Notes under the pieces: model-generated | The model's database searches: none | The model's input: only the letters and a program-made list of their open reading frames with translations | What the model was told of the DNA's origin: nothing | Shown: piece after piece, positions 1 to 8,130 of the stretch | Layout: each line of letters opens with the position of its first letter | Numbering within the stretch: position 1 is the stretch's first letter | Position numbers and translations under genes: made by a program | Origin: Gemmata palustris | Lineage (GTDB): Bacteria > Planctomycetota > Planctomycetia > Gemmatales > Gemmataceae | Assembly (NCBI RefSeq): GCF_017939745.1 | Contig: NZ_JAGKQQ010000001.1 | Location: 1,116,001-1,180,000 of the forward strand | Length of the DNA stretch: 64,000 nt | Direction of reading: 5' to 3'

Positions 1-1384
1 CTTTCTCCTCAATGTACTTCTTCCCGCCCGCGGCTTGGGTGAAGAGGTACGCGTACTGCTGCTTCAGTGTGCCCTGCGAATACTGCGCGACGGGGGCGAA
101 GGCCCAGAAGTCGATCGGCTGCCGGCCGACGTGGAGCACGACACGCCCGTTTTCGACCTGTTTGATTACGAATCCGCGGGCCGCAGCGCCCTTTTCGTCG
201 CTCAACTTCGCGACGCAATCAACAGCTTTCGGCGCGAGTGAAAGGGTGAGGTCGAGGTCCGGCGCACCGGTCCGCCACACGTCCAGTTCTTCGCCATCGA
301 GCGTGCCGTTGCCGTCCTTGTCCAGCGCCCGGAACGTCAAGTCGTCGAAGCCGACTTCGGCCTTCGTCAGTTCAAAGTCGCCGTTCTTGTCGTACCGTTT
401 GATGACCTGTTGCGTGATCGTCCCGGGAATCCGCCCGGACCGGTACAGCACGACCATCTGGGTACTCGCCCCGGTGGGGTACGCGCCGTTCGGTGGTTGT
501 GCGACTTGAACCTGCTGGAACCCGCCGAAGGCCGGGTTGTACAGTTCGGGCGCGAGTTCCTGCATGTTCAGGCACTCGTCTTCGTCCGCGTCGCGGGTGG
601 CGAGCAGCTTCTCGACCGCCTTGACTTCGTCCTTCGTCAGCTTCCCGTCGCCGTTGGCGTCGAGCATCTTGAAGATGGCTTCCGTCACGGACACGTTTTG
701 GGCATTGTCCGGTTGGACCGGCTGCTCGCGCATGAGCTGCTCGGCGGTCCGCTTGTAGTAGGTGACGAATTCCTCGAACGAGACCTTCCCGTCCCCGTCC
801 TTGTCCAGCGCGCTGAGCGTGGGCGCGCCGGTCGCGCCCGGCTGGTAGAAACCGTTCGCGAGCAGTTGCGACATCCCCTGATCGGAGAAGACGAACCGTG
901 TTTCCTTTTCGCTGATGAACCCGTCGCCGTCGCGGTCACAAAAATCGAACGCCTTCTGTAACCGGTCGCGCCACAACTCCCCGATCGCCTTTCCTTCTTG
1001 GAGGATGGCCACGCGAACGCGGACCGGGCGCGGGTTGGTGAAGACCAGAACTTCAAAAGAGTCGCTCAATTTCGGCGCAACGAACTTGGGCGCGCTGGGT
1101 CGCGGGGCGGGAGCGAGCGTCGGTGCCTCCGGCTTCGGCGCGCCGACTTTGGACAGTTTCCCTCTGGGCGCGGGGGCGAGGGCCGGGGCATCGGGCACGG
1201 CGAGAACCGTACCTGCCAGCCCCACCACACCGAAGAGAGCGAGGACGAAGAACCTAACCCCCCCGCCCCCTTCCCTAGGAAGGAAGGGGGAGCAAAACCA
1301 TAAATGACGGAGCGCTCGTGTTTTTGCTTTAGCCCCTCCCTTCTTAGGGGAGGGGGCGGGGAGAGGTTGTTTTACGGCACTCAC
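1..1384 (-). CDS. Exported EF-hand protein, runs off left edge
   Basis: The minus frame stays open to the window edge, with about 460 codons visible. It encodes a hydrophobic segment (FFVLALFGVVGLAGTVLA), a Pro/Ala-rich spacer and up to six EF-hand-like loops, among them DRDGDGFISEKE, DKDGDGKVSFEE, DANGDGKLTKDE and DKDGNGTLDGEE. A fourth (DADEDE...) is imperfect. This suggests a calcium-binding exported protein. The start is uncertain because no ATG lies in frame upstream of the signal-like segment. The best candidate is the GTG at 1384-1382, which overlaps the TGA of the upstream DUF1501 gene (GTGA), so translation may be coupled. The 42 codons from there to the signal segment are mostly repeat sequence (1251-1370), which may have displaced the original start. 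It is probably the last gene of the DUF1549-DUF1501 operon. Confidence 0.75.
   Translation of the reverse strand, partial: MSAVKQPLPAPSPKKGGAKAKTRALRHLWFCSPFLPREGGGGVRFFVLALFGVVGLAGTVLAVPDAPALAPAPRGKLSKVGAPKPEAPTLAPAPRPSAPKFVAPKLSDSFEVLVFTNPRPVRVRVAILQEGKAIGELWRDRLQKAFDFCDRDGDGFISEKETRFVFSDQGMSQLLANGFYQPGATGAPTLSALDKDGDGKVSFEEFVTYYKRTAEQLMREQPVQPDNAQNVSVTEAIFKMLDANGDGKLTKDEVKAVEKLLATRDADEDECLNMQELAPELYNPAFGGFQQVQVAQPPNGAYPTGASTQMVVLYRSGRIPGTITQQVIKRYDKNGDFELTKAEVGFDDLTFRALDKDGNGTLDGEELDVWRTGAPDLDLTLSLAPKAVDCVAKLSDEKGAAARGFVIKQVENGRVVLHVGRQPIDFWAFAPVAQYSQGTLKQQYAYLFTQAAGGKKYIEEK
1251..1370. repeat. Inverted pair of C/G-rich palindromic repeats
   Basis: Two copies of a C-run, CTTCCCT-like centre, G-run palindrome lie head to head (about 1251-1298 and 1327-1370). 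Each arm reads roughly CCTAACCCCCCGCCCCC, then TTCCC, TAGG, AAGGGGG, AGCAAA. The same family recurs at 22.2, 23.2, 29.6 and 30.3 kb. Here it lies inside the open frame at the start of the EF-hand gene. Confidence 0.8.
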
Positions 1385-2697
1385 GCGAGCACCTCCGAGA
1401 CGGGCTTGGCGCCCTTGTCGACGATGCGGATCGGGCGCCCGACGTTCGACATGTTCTGCTTCTCGAAGTCGATGCCCACCGCCGAGCACACCGTCGCGAG
1501 GAAGTCCACTGCCGGGGTGACGCGCTCTTCGACCGTGGTGCCGTCCTTGCTCGTCTTCCCGACCGCCTGACCGCCCTTGACGCCGCCGCCCGCGATGACC
1601 GTGCTCCAGGCGTTCGGGTAGTGGTCGCGGCCCTTGCCCTGGTTGATCTTCGGCGTCCGGCCGAACTCGCCGGCCCACACGATTGTGGTGGTCTCGAGCA
1701 GCCCGCGGTCCTTGAGGTCGTCCATCAGCGCGGCCCAGGCCGCGTCGAGCGTGCCGCACAAGCCCTTCACGAGATCGAAGTTCTGGCCGTGCGTGTCCCA
1801 GTTGCCGAGCGTGACTTCGATAAACGGCACGCTCTTTTCGACCAAGCGGCGGGCGAGCAAGCACCCCTGGCCGAACAGGTTGCGGCCGTACTTGTCGCGG
1901 GTTTCGTTCTTTTCTTGTGTCAGGTCGAACACCTTACCGCCCTCGGACTGCATGAGGCGGATGGCGCGGTCGTAGGCGGCGGCGTGGCTCTTCGCCATCG
2001 TGCCGGGGCGCGTGGTCGCGAACTCTTCCTGCATGTCGCGGAGCATGTCGAGCCGGGCCGCGCTGGTGCTCTCATCAATGTTCTTCGGGCGGTCCAGGTC
2101 GGCGACTTTGAGGATCTGATCGATGTTCCCGCCCTGGCCGTTGTTGAACTGGCCGTCGCCGACGATGAGCGGCGCGTGAACCGGTCCGAGGAAGCCAGGG
2201 CCGAACGCTTCTTGTGCGAAGAACCGCTGCGGTGCGATGCTGATGAAGTTCGGTAACTCGGACTTCGAGTCGCCGAGTTCCTTCGAGACCAGCGAGCCGA
2301 TGCTGGGGTACTGGATGCCCGCGAATCCGGGCAGTTGACCCGTGCGGAGGAGGTAGGTGCCGCGGGCGTGGTCGCCTTCCTTCGTGGACATCCCGCGGAG
2401 CACCGCGAGATTCTTCCCGTGTTTTGCGAGCTTCGGCAGGTGCTCGCCGATCTTCAGTCCAGGAGCCGCTTCGATTTCCTTGTACGGTCCGCCGTTCTCG
2501 TGACCGGGCTTCAAGTCCCAGAGGTCGATGGTGCTCGGCCCGCCGTTCATCCACAGCAGAATGCACGAGCGCTTGGGCTTGGTCTTCTTCTCTTCGGCGG
2601 CCCGCGCGAGCTGGCCCATCCACCCGGACATGGACGTTGCAGCGCTCACCGCGCCGACGCGGAGCAGGTGACGACGGTCGAGGTTCATCTGAGACAT
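1381..2697 (-). CDS. DUF1501 family protein (Tat-exported sulfatase-like fold)
   Basis: 438 residues. The N-terminus has a twin-arginine signal (DRRHLLRVGAVSAATSM), then SCILLWMNGGPSTIDLWDLK, typical of DUF1501 proteins. The C-terminal half carries the conserved GEFGRTPKINQGKGRDHYP motif that resembles alkaline-phosphatase/sulfatase metal-site motifs. These proteins are very abundant in planctomycetes and nearly always paired with DUF1549/DUF1553 cytochrome-like proteins; their biochemical role is unsettled. The start is supported by GAGGAG about 9 nt upstream. It follows the DUF1549 gene by 89 bp, so the two are probably co-transcribed. Its TGA overlaps a GTG of the EF-hand gene. Confidence 0.92.
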   Translation of the reverse strand: MSQMNLDRRHLLRVGAVSAATSMSGWMGQLARAAEEKKTKPKRSCILLWMNGGPSTIDLWDLKPGHENGGPYKEIEAAPGLKIGEHLPKLAKHGKNLAVLRGMSTKEGDHARGTYLLRTGQLPGFAGIQYPSIGSLVSKELGDSKSELPNFISIAPQRFFAQEAFGPGFLGPVHAPLIVGDGQFNNGQGGNIDQILKVADLDRPKNIDESTSAARLDMLRDMQEEFATTRPGTMAKSHAAAYDRAIRLMQSEGGKVFDLTQEKNETRDKYGRNLFGQGCLLARRLVEKSVPFIEVTLGNWDTHGQNFDLVKGLCGTLDAAWAALMDDLKDRGLLETTTIVWAGEFGRTPKINQGKGRDHYPNAWSTVIAGGGVKGGQAVGKTSKDGTTVEERVTPAVDFLATVCSAVGIDFEKQNMSNVGRPIRIVDKGAKPVSEVLA

Positions 2698-2786
2698 GGG
2701 TCGGCTCCTCGGAAGTGGTGCTAAGTGTTTGGTGCTTGTATTTCGCGCGGAGCCGCGCCTTGTAGTGCGGGCGCGGCGCAGAGAGG

Positions 2787-4436
2787 TTAATGATTAAAGA
2801 GGAATTCGGAGCTGTTGAGCAGAACCCAGAACACGTCGGCGAGCGCCTGCTTCTTGTCGTTCTTTGCGCCCCCGCGGTCCACGTAACTGGCGTACTTTTC
2901 CAGCTCCTCCGGCGTCGGGTTGCGGGCGAACGCGGTCAGGAACAGGTTGCTCACGCGCTGCTTGGTGTCCCAGCCCGGCATGTCCACGATCGCGGCGAGC
3001 AGCTCGCTCTTGGCGAGGTCGGTCTGGTCGCCGATGAACTTGCCGTTCATCAGCATCAGGGCCTGCAGAATCGTGGTGTTGGTTTCCGTCGCGCGCTCGG
3101 TGTTGGCGAACTGCGAGAGGAACTGGCTGCGCGGGTTGTTGGGCTGCACGAACCCGAAGTTCTGTTGGTTCCGCATGAAGGCCGGTTCGCGGAACCCGGT
3201 CGTGGCTACGAGCGTGTCGAACAGTTGCGACGGCGTGAGTCCCTTCAGGCTCATCTTGGCGAAGCGGCGCGGGTCGGCCTGGCCCGGGTGCGTCATCTTG
3301 CTCGAAAGCTGGTACGCCTTCGTGCGGGTGATGGCCCGGATCAAAAGCCGGTTATCGAACCCGTTCTCGGCGAACGCTTTGCCGAGTTCCTTGAGCAGTT
3401 CGGGGTGGCTTGCGGGGTTGTTCTCGCCCGGCTCATCCACCGGGTCCACGATGCCGATGCCGAAGAAGTGTGCCCACACCCGGTTCGCCATGTTCTTCGC
3501 GAAGAACGGGTTCTTCGCGCTGACCAGCCAGTTCGCCAGCTCCTGGCGCGGGGTTCGTTCCAGCGACCACGCTGGGTTCGAACCGTCGAAGAAGGTCGCG
3601 CTCACCTTGCGGTCGGTGCCCATCACGCCGATCTTGTTGCGGTCGGCCTGCGGTTGGAGCGGCCCGACGAACCCGGGGCGCGGACCGGTGAGCGGGTTCA
3701 TTTCGGCGAAGAACGCGGCGAACTGCCAGAACTGGTCGCGGGTGTACGGGGCGAACGGGTGGTCGTGGCACTGGGCGCACTCGAGCTTCATCCCGAGGAA
3801 CAGGCGGCTCACGGCGGACCCGACGTTCTCCGCCCGGCCCTCGTTCGCGGAGTAGAACCCGACAATGTTGTTGCCGTCCGGGTCGTTGCCGTTGGGCTGG
3901 ACGAAGCGGAAGTCCGGGTTCTGCGTGTTGACTGTCAGACCGACCGTAATGATCCGCTTCACGACCCGATCGACGGGCGTGTTGTCACGGTACTGATTGC
4001 GGAGCCACGCCTCGAACTGGATGCCGAACTGCGTGAGCTGGAAGTTGGTCGTGGTTTGCGGGAGCCACTGCGCCCGCGTGACGGACGCGAAGTGGGTCGC
4101 GTGGCCCGGCATGCGGAGCAGGTGATCGACGAGCCTCACGCGCTTGTCGGGGGCCGCGTTCTCGATGAACTCGCGCGATTCGGACGCCTTCGGCGCGCGC
4201 CCGACGACATCGAGGTACACGCGGCGCACGAACTCGGCGTCGTCGGTCTGTTCGGCGGGGATCAGCCCGCGGGCCTCCCAGTCTTTTGCGAGGTGCCCGT
4301 CGATCATGGCGGCCAAGGCGTCGGCCGGGTCTTTGACCGACTTGGGCGTCGGCGCGATTGTGATATCGGCACCGGCACCCATTGCCGGGAAAACGAGCAC
4401 GGCCAGGGCCGCCGCGACTCGAAGGCGCGCAAGCAT
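2787..4436 (-). CDS. DUF1549/DUF1553 domain protein
   Basis: 549 residues from ATG 4436, which begins a clear signal peptide (MLARLRVAAALAVLVFPAMG); an upstream in-frame start at 4472 gives a poorer N-terminus. The N-terminal half has the DUF1549 signature (FVRRVYLDVVGRAP). A CAQCHDHPF motif near the middle resembles the haem-binding CxxCH. The second half is DUF1553 (ANRVWAHFFGIGIVDPVDE, NNPASHPELL, LLNSSEFLFNH). No N-terminal PSCyt1 domain is present, unlike the homologue at 51.4 kb. With the adjacent DUF1501 gene it forms the standard planctomycete pair. Its function is unknown; periplasmic redox or polysaccharide-related roles have been proposed for the family. Confidence 0.92.
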   Translation of the reverse strand: MLARLRVAAALAVLVFPAMGAGADITIAPTPKSVKDPADALAAMIDGHLAKDWEARGLIPAEQTDDAEFVRRVYLDVVGRAPKASESREFIENAAPDKRVRLVDHLLRMPGHATHFASVTRAQWLPQTTTNFQLTQFGIQFEAWLRNQYRDNTPVDRVVKRIITVGLTVNTQNPDFRFVQPNGNDPDGNNIVGFYSANEGRAENVGSAVSRLFLGMKLECAQCHDHPFAPYTRDQFWQFAAFFAEMNPLTGPRPGFVGPLQPQADRNKIGVMGTDRKVSATFFDGSNPAWSLERTPRQELANWLVSAKNPFFAKNMANRVWAHFFGIGIVDPVDEPGENNPASHPELLKELGKAFAENGFDNRLLIRAITRTKAYQLSSKMTHPGQADPRRFAKMSLKGLTPSQLFDTLVATTGFREPAFMRNQQNFGFVQPNNPRSQFLSQFANTERATETNTTILQALMLMNGKFIGDQTDLAKSELLAAIVDMPGWDTKQRVSNLFLTAFARNPTPEELEKYASYVDRGGAKNDKKQALADVFWVLLNSSEFLFNH

Positions 4437-4530
4437 AGTGTCCTCACTTCTGCGAGACAAACGCTCTAGCAATCTGGAGAGGAAGACGGTCCGTTTCTGG
4501 GAAACTAACCGCGTATATGCGTGTTACAAA

Positions 4531-4965
4531 TCACTTTTTGACACGCTTCAGAACGAACTTCGCGGCCTGGGACTCTTTCTCCGCGGCCGCGTCGAAGTTC
4601 GCCGGGCGCTTACTGCCCTCGCCCAGATAGACGACGACCGTGAGCACGTGTTTCTCAACTTTAAAAATGGCTTCGTTTGTCACCCCGGATTCGGGCTTTC
4701 GGAGCATCTTGAAATCGATGATTGGGGGAGAGGTGGAGGGGTCGAGAGCGGTGACTTGCCCGTCGCCGAACTTGCCGAACGTGAACTTCGCGCCGGTCAC
4801 CGTGACTGTGATCTGCTCGTCGGCGGCCAGTTCGCGCTCGGTGCCGTTGGTGACCCAGGAAACGAGGAGCCAGTCGCCTTCGAGCGCTTTCAGTTCCTTC
4901 TGCGCGGCCTCGTTGAGATCGGCCGCCGGCGCGAACAGTGACGCGACTAGCATTGCGGTGAACAT
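4531..4965 (-). CDS. TIGR03067 domain protein
   Basis: 144 residues. After a short hydrophobic leader (MFTAMLVASLFAPAADL) it has the pattern ELKALEGDWLLVSWVTNG, followed by a beta-rich region and FVLKRVKK, characteristic of TIGR03067, a small planctomycete/acidobacterial domain of unknown function. The domain also occurs in the exported half of the ECF sigma fusion at 55.4 kb. The start at 4965 places the leader at the N-terminus. A paired TGTTAGC motif lies 225-370 bp upstream, matching the region in front of the sigma factor gene. Confidence 0.75.
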   Translation of the reverse strand: MFTAMLVASLFAPAADLNEAAQKELKALEGDWLLVSWVTNGTERELAADEQITVTVTGAKFTFGKFGDGQVTALDPSTSPPIIDFKMLRKPESGVTNEAIFKVEKHVLTVVVYLGEGSKRPANFDAAAEKESQAAKFVLKRVKK

Positions 4966-5190
4966 GGCGTCCCTCGCGGCATCGTTTTGAGTTGAGACAA
5001 GTGTACCCTGACGGACATACCGAAACAACAACGCAAACGTAACAGCCGCGAGACTCGGTTCAAAGCACGTGAACGCGACTCGTGTTTTGTCGAAACAATA
5101 CCTTCGCCACATGTTGGAACAACGAATCAATTATCATTTCGATTCGGACCCTCGGAACGGGCTCTTTGGCCCCGTGTCCATGATCGGGGG

Positions 5191-5206
5191 TAACAATTGC
5201 TAACAT
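5191..5206 (-). promoter_or_regulatory. ATGTTAGCAATTGTTA motif, proximal copy
   Basis: On the minus strand the sequence AAAATGTTAGCAATTGTTA is followed by CCCCC. It matches position 55324-55342, upstream of the ECF sigma gene, over 19 bases. It looks like a tandem TGTTAGC/TTGTTA operator or promoter element. Confidence 0.45.
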
Positions 5207-5318
5207 TTTTGGGGCCTTCGGGTGAGTATCCCGACCGGACATTGCGTTAACTGCTGATATTTCAAGAGTTTCAGCACGTGTTTCGCTCTTCGTGGACTCG
5301 CGTCGTTGACCCAAAAAC

Positions 5319-5336
5319 GCTGACAACAGCTAACAT
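5319..5336 (-). promoter_or_regulatory. ATGTTAGCTGTTGTCAGC motif, distal copy
   Basis: The minus strand carries a second copy 130 bp further upstream. It matches ATGTTAGTTGTTGTTAGC at 55255-55272 at 16 of 18 positions. The distal and proximal copies occur in the same order in front of both genes. Confidence 0.45.
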
Positions 5337-5527
5337 CCCGCGGTTCCCGGCTGACATCCGACGGCATCCACTCGCGCTCGCGACTAACCTGTTGGGGCTC
5401 GCTGGGCGGACTGTGACCACCCGACCAAACGCAGATCATCCCCAAGAAGGCGCACCGACGCAAGAATTATACGCTAGTGGACAGGCGGATAATAATAGTT
5501 TCGACCCAGTTTCTGGGGAATCACGGG

Positions 5528-7828
5528 TTACTTTTCACCGGTGATCTTTCGGATCGCTTCTCGTGCGGCCAGAGCCACTTCGATGCTGCCCGTATCGAAC
5601 CGCCGCTGCAATTCTGGTAAGGCTTCGCGTGCGTCGGGGCCAATTGCGGCGAGCGCTTCGCACGCCGGCTTCAGTTCGGTTCCGAAGTAGTGGTGGTTCG
5701 GCACTTTGGGACCGCGCAGTATGGTGTGTATCGCTGGTACGGCAGCTTTCGCTTTTGGGCCGTATTTCCGGAAGATGGACAGAAACCGTATGTCGTCGTT
5801 TCTGTGTTCGAGCCACCGAATAATCAGCGGAATCAGTTCCGGGAAGTCCGGTGGTAGACGTTCCAGCGCCTCCGTAGCGATCCACGCAACCGGGCGCCCG
5901 CGGGCAGCTCGCTCCAGTTCGGCTGTCAGCAACTTCCGCAACGCGGGCTGATCGTTTTCGATTTGAGCGAGGGCGATTCCGGCTGCGAATCTCAGAGCCG
6001 GGTCGGGGTCTGTCAGCAACTTCTTTAGTGCGGGGACGGCTTCTTTCGCTGCTGTACCGCGATCGCCCAGATCGAGTACGAACTTTGCGCGCTTCCATTC
6101 GTCGCGTTCGGTAGTTGCAGATGCAATCAGGTCCGGTACGCCAGGTAACTGTTCGGGTTGGCGCTCGGGGACGCGAACAATTCGCCCACTGTTGTGGTCA
6201 TTGACCAGATTGCGATCCGTGAAGGCACGAGCCGCTGCGGAGCCTTTCGGGGCGTGATCGTAGATGGTCCGGGCCGCGGATTGAGCGACCTTATCCTTGT
6301 CTTCGAGGAGCGGGATGAGCGCCTCGTGGTGCGGTGCCCCGAGAGAATCGAGGTGGCCCAGGTAATCGGCTGCGTACTCTCGAACTTTCGGGTCGTCATT
6401 GCGAAGGAACCGTCGGTCCGCTAGTCGGGCCGCGTCCTTCGGGTCGAGGCTTAACGCGGCGGCGCAGAACGCGGCGGTAAGGGCCGATTGCGAGTCCGAA
6501 GCTTCGGCCAATTTTCTCAGGCTTGGGAGCGCCCCCGCCGACCACTTTCGATGGCCGAGTTGATCGATGACGGCTTCGCGGACCCCGGCCGAGTCCGAGT
6601 CGAGGAGCGGAACGAGCGCACGAGTGCCGACCTCGCCGAAGCTGTTGAGATTGGGTGCGCTCAGCCACGCACCCTCTTCCTGATCCATCCACTTCTTGAT
6701 CGCCGGGTCGCGGAACAGACCGATGATCGTGTCCACAACCTCCCGCGGTACCTTGTCTGCGCGGTCGCTCAGTGTGCGCGCGACTTCGATTCGCTGCCTC
6801 GGTTCCCCCTCCTTGAGCATGGCTGCCAACGCTGGAACGAACGGGGTAAGGTCGAGTGGTGAGGTATCGAATGGATCGTATGTGGGGAAATGCTCGTTCA
6901 GTAGGTAGCGGCGCAGTACTTCGTGCATCTCCTTGCGCATTTCAATGTCAGGTCCAGCAATTAATTTCCCGAATGCCTGCCTGCCGGTCACCCCAAGTCC
7001 GAGCAGTGCTGTTCCGGCTCCTTCGCGTCCGAATTTCAGTTCCCCGTTTTTGATCGCCGCGATTACTTCCGGGACGATGGAAGCACCGGATTCCCCGAGT
7101 ACACTCAGCACCTCCTCGGTGCTACCGCCACTAGCGGACTCACCGGTTTTCAGTTCTTTGGCCAGGACCGGCAGCACCTTTTCTTGAACGGCTTTGGTGC
7201 CCTTCGGACCGATGCGCAACAGCGCCCGCACTGCGGCGACCCGAGGTGGTGGTGGGAGCGGACCTGACGACTTACGGTTGTCGTTCTCATTCTTGGGGTT
7301 GAGGAACAAGCCAACGAGTTCGGGGATCGCGGGTTCGGCTCCCGGTCCGATTTCTTCGAGGAGGTAGGCAACCCTGACCCGAAAATCCTGATTATCATCG
7401 GCCAGAAGTTTTGCCAGCGCGGGGACAGATGGAACGGCTTCCCGGCCGAACGAGTGAATGTGCCGTGCAACACTCCCGAAGTTATCATCCTTCTCACCCG
7501 GTAACAGTTCAACAAGTGCAGGCACGGATTTGGGGCCGATGCCGGTCAGTGCGTCCAGGCACGCATCGTACAGATGTTTGTTGGCTCGACGGCTCTCGGC
7601 GTCGCCTTCGAGCGATCCGCGGCGCGCGTTACGGGCGACACGGGTGAGTGCCGGAATCGCGTCGGCGGCTGCGGAGCCGAGATCGCCGAGACGCTCGGCC
7701 GCGATCACCCGCTCCCCGGCGCCGCCCGTCTCCAGTTGCCGTACCAAGTCGGTGACCTTCGGCGCGTCCGCTTGCGCTGCGGACCCCGCAATCAGCAGAC
7801 CGGCAATAGCGGAGAGGGCGCGGAGCAT
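5528..7828 (-). CDS. Exported HEAT-repeat protein
   Basis: 766 residues from ATG 7828, chosen because it starts a signal peptide (MLRALSAIAGLLIAGSAAQA); the frame extends further upstream to 7909 but without such a leader. The rest is a continuous array of HEAT/PBS-lyase-type helical repeats of about 30-40 residues with recurrent phrases such as AADAIPALTRVARNA, AVPSVPALAKLLADDNQDFR and AKEAVPALKKLLTDPDPALR. It is likely a periplasmic protein-binding scaffold; no enzymatic motif was seen. It is the first gene downstream of the retron operon, but about 300 bp and a palindrome separate them, so it is probably a separate unit. Confidence 0.85.
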   Translation of the reverse strand: MLRALSAIAGLLIAGSAAQADAPKVTDLVRQLETGGAGERVIAAERLGDLGSAAADAIPALTRVARNARRGSLEGDAESRRANKHLYDACLDALTGIGPKSVPALVELLPGEKDDNFGSVARHIHSFGREAVPSVPALAKLLADDNQDFRVRVAYLLEEIGPGAEPAIPELVGLFLNPKNENDNRKSSGPLPPPPRVAAVRALLRIGPKGTKAVQEKVLPVLAKELKTGESASGGSTEEVLSVLGESGASIVPEVIAAIKNGELKFGREGAGTALLGLGVTGRQAFGKLIAGPDIEMRKEMHEVLRRYLLNEHFPTYDPFDTSPLDLTPFVPALAAMLKEGEPRQRIEVARTLSDRADKVPREVVDTIIGLFRDPAIKKWMDQEEGAWLSAPNLNSFGEVGTRALVPLLDSDSAGVREAVIDQLGHRKWSAGALPSLRKLAEASDSQSALTAAFCAAALSLDPKDAARLADRRFLRNDDPKVREYAADYLGHLDSLGAPHHEALIPLLEDKDKVAQSAARTIYDHAPKGSAAARAFTDRNLVNDHNSGRIVRVPERQPEQLPGVPDLIASATTERDEWKRAKFVLDLGDRGTAAKEAVPALKKLLTDPDPALRFAAGIALAQIENDQPALRKLLTAELERAARGRPVAWIATEALERLPPDFPELIPLIIRWLEHRNDDIRFLSIFRKYGPKAKAAVPAIHTILRGPKVPNHHYFGTELKPACEALAAIGPDAREALPELQRRFDTGSIEVALAAREAIRKITGEK

Positions 7829-8037
7829 GAAACCATCCAGAACGAGTGACGGGGCGGCTCGGTGCCGGATAACTGCGAAACGACGTATTGGGGCAGTCGT
7901 TGGCCCCAAACGGTCCGGTTCCGGTTAATTGACGATTGTGTAGGTATAAGATTGATGGTCGGTGAGAGCGATGACGTGAGTTGAGAGCGCTCCGCGTTGG
8001 GAGCGGAACTGATACCAAATCGTATGGAAGAGTGATC

Positions 8038-8115
8038 CTTCTGTAGCCGGCCTCACAACGGCCGGGACGCCTCACGTCCGTGGCTCTCCAGTCGCACAAG
8101 GCCCGGCTACAGAAG
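8038..8115. repeat. Inverted repeat at 3' end of the retron operon
   Basis: CTTCTGTAGCCGGCCT (8038-8053) pairs with AGGCCCGGCTACAGAAG (8099-8115), with inner GC-rich pairings. It begins 16 bp beyond the RT stop codon. It looks like a dispersed palindromic repeat and may also end or stabilise the operon transcript. The rest of 7829-8130 shows no gene. Confidence 0.7.
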
Positions 8116-8130
8116 ATCGCTGACGGAACC

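Larger units (their letters stand above)
4966..5527. other. Intergenic region with paired TGTTAGC motifs
   Basis: 562 bp without a convincing gene; the short frames in it have no family features. GC is lower than in the flanks. It is upstream of the TIGR03067 gene and downstream of the HEAT gene. It contains two copies of an 18-bp motif listed separately. Confidence 0.6.

Noticed and set aside
2790-4469. Long plus-strand frame of 559 codons
   Set aside because: Antisense shadow of the DUF1549/DUF1553 gene, with Val/Arg/Glu-rich composition and no family motif. The same applies to 9864-11465, 46142-47911 and 51649-53532.
5060-5463. Two overlapping minus frames of 88 and 87 codons
   Set aside because: They lie in the motif-bearing intergenic region and show no leader, domain or ribosome site.
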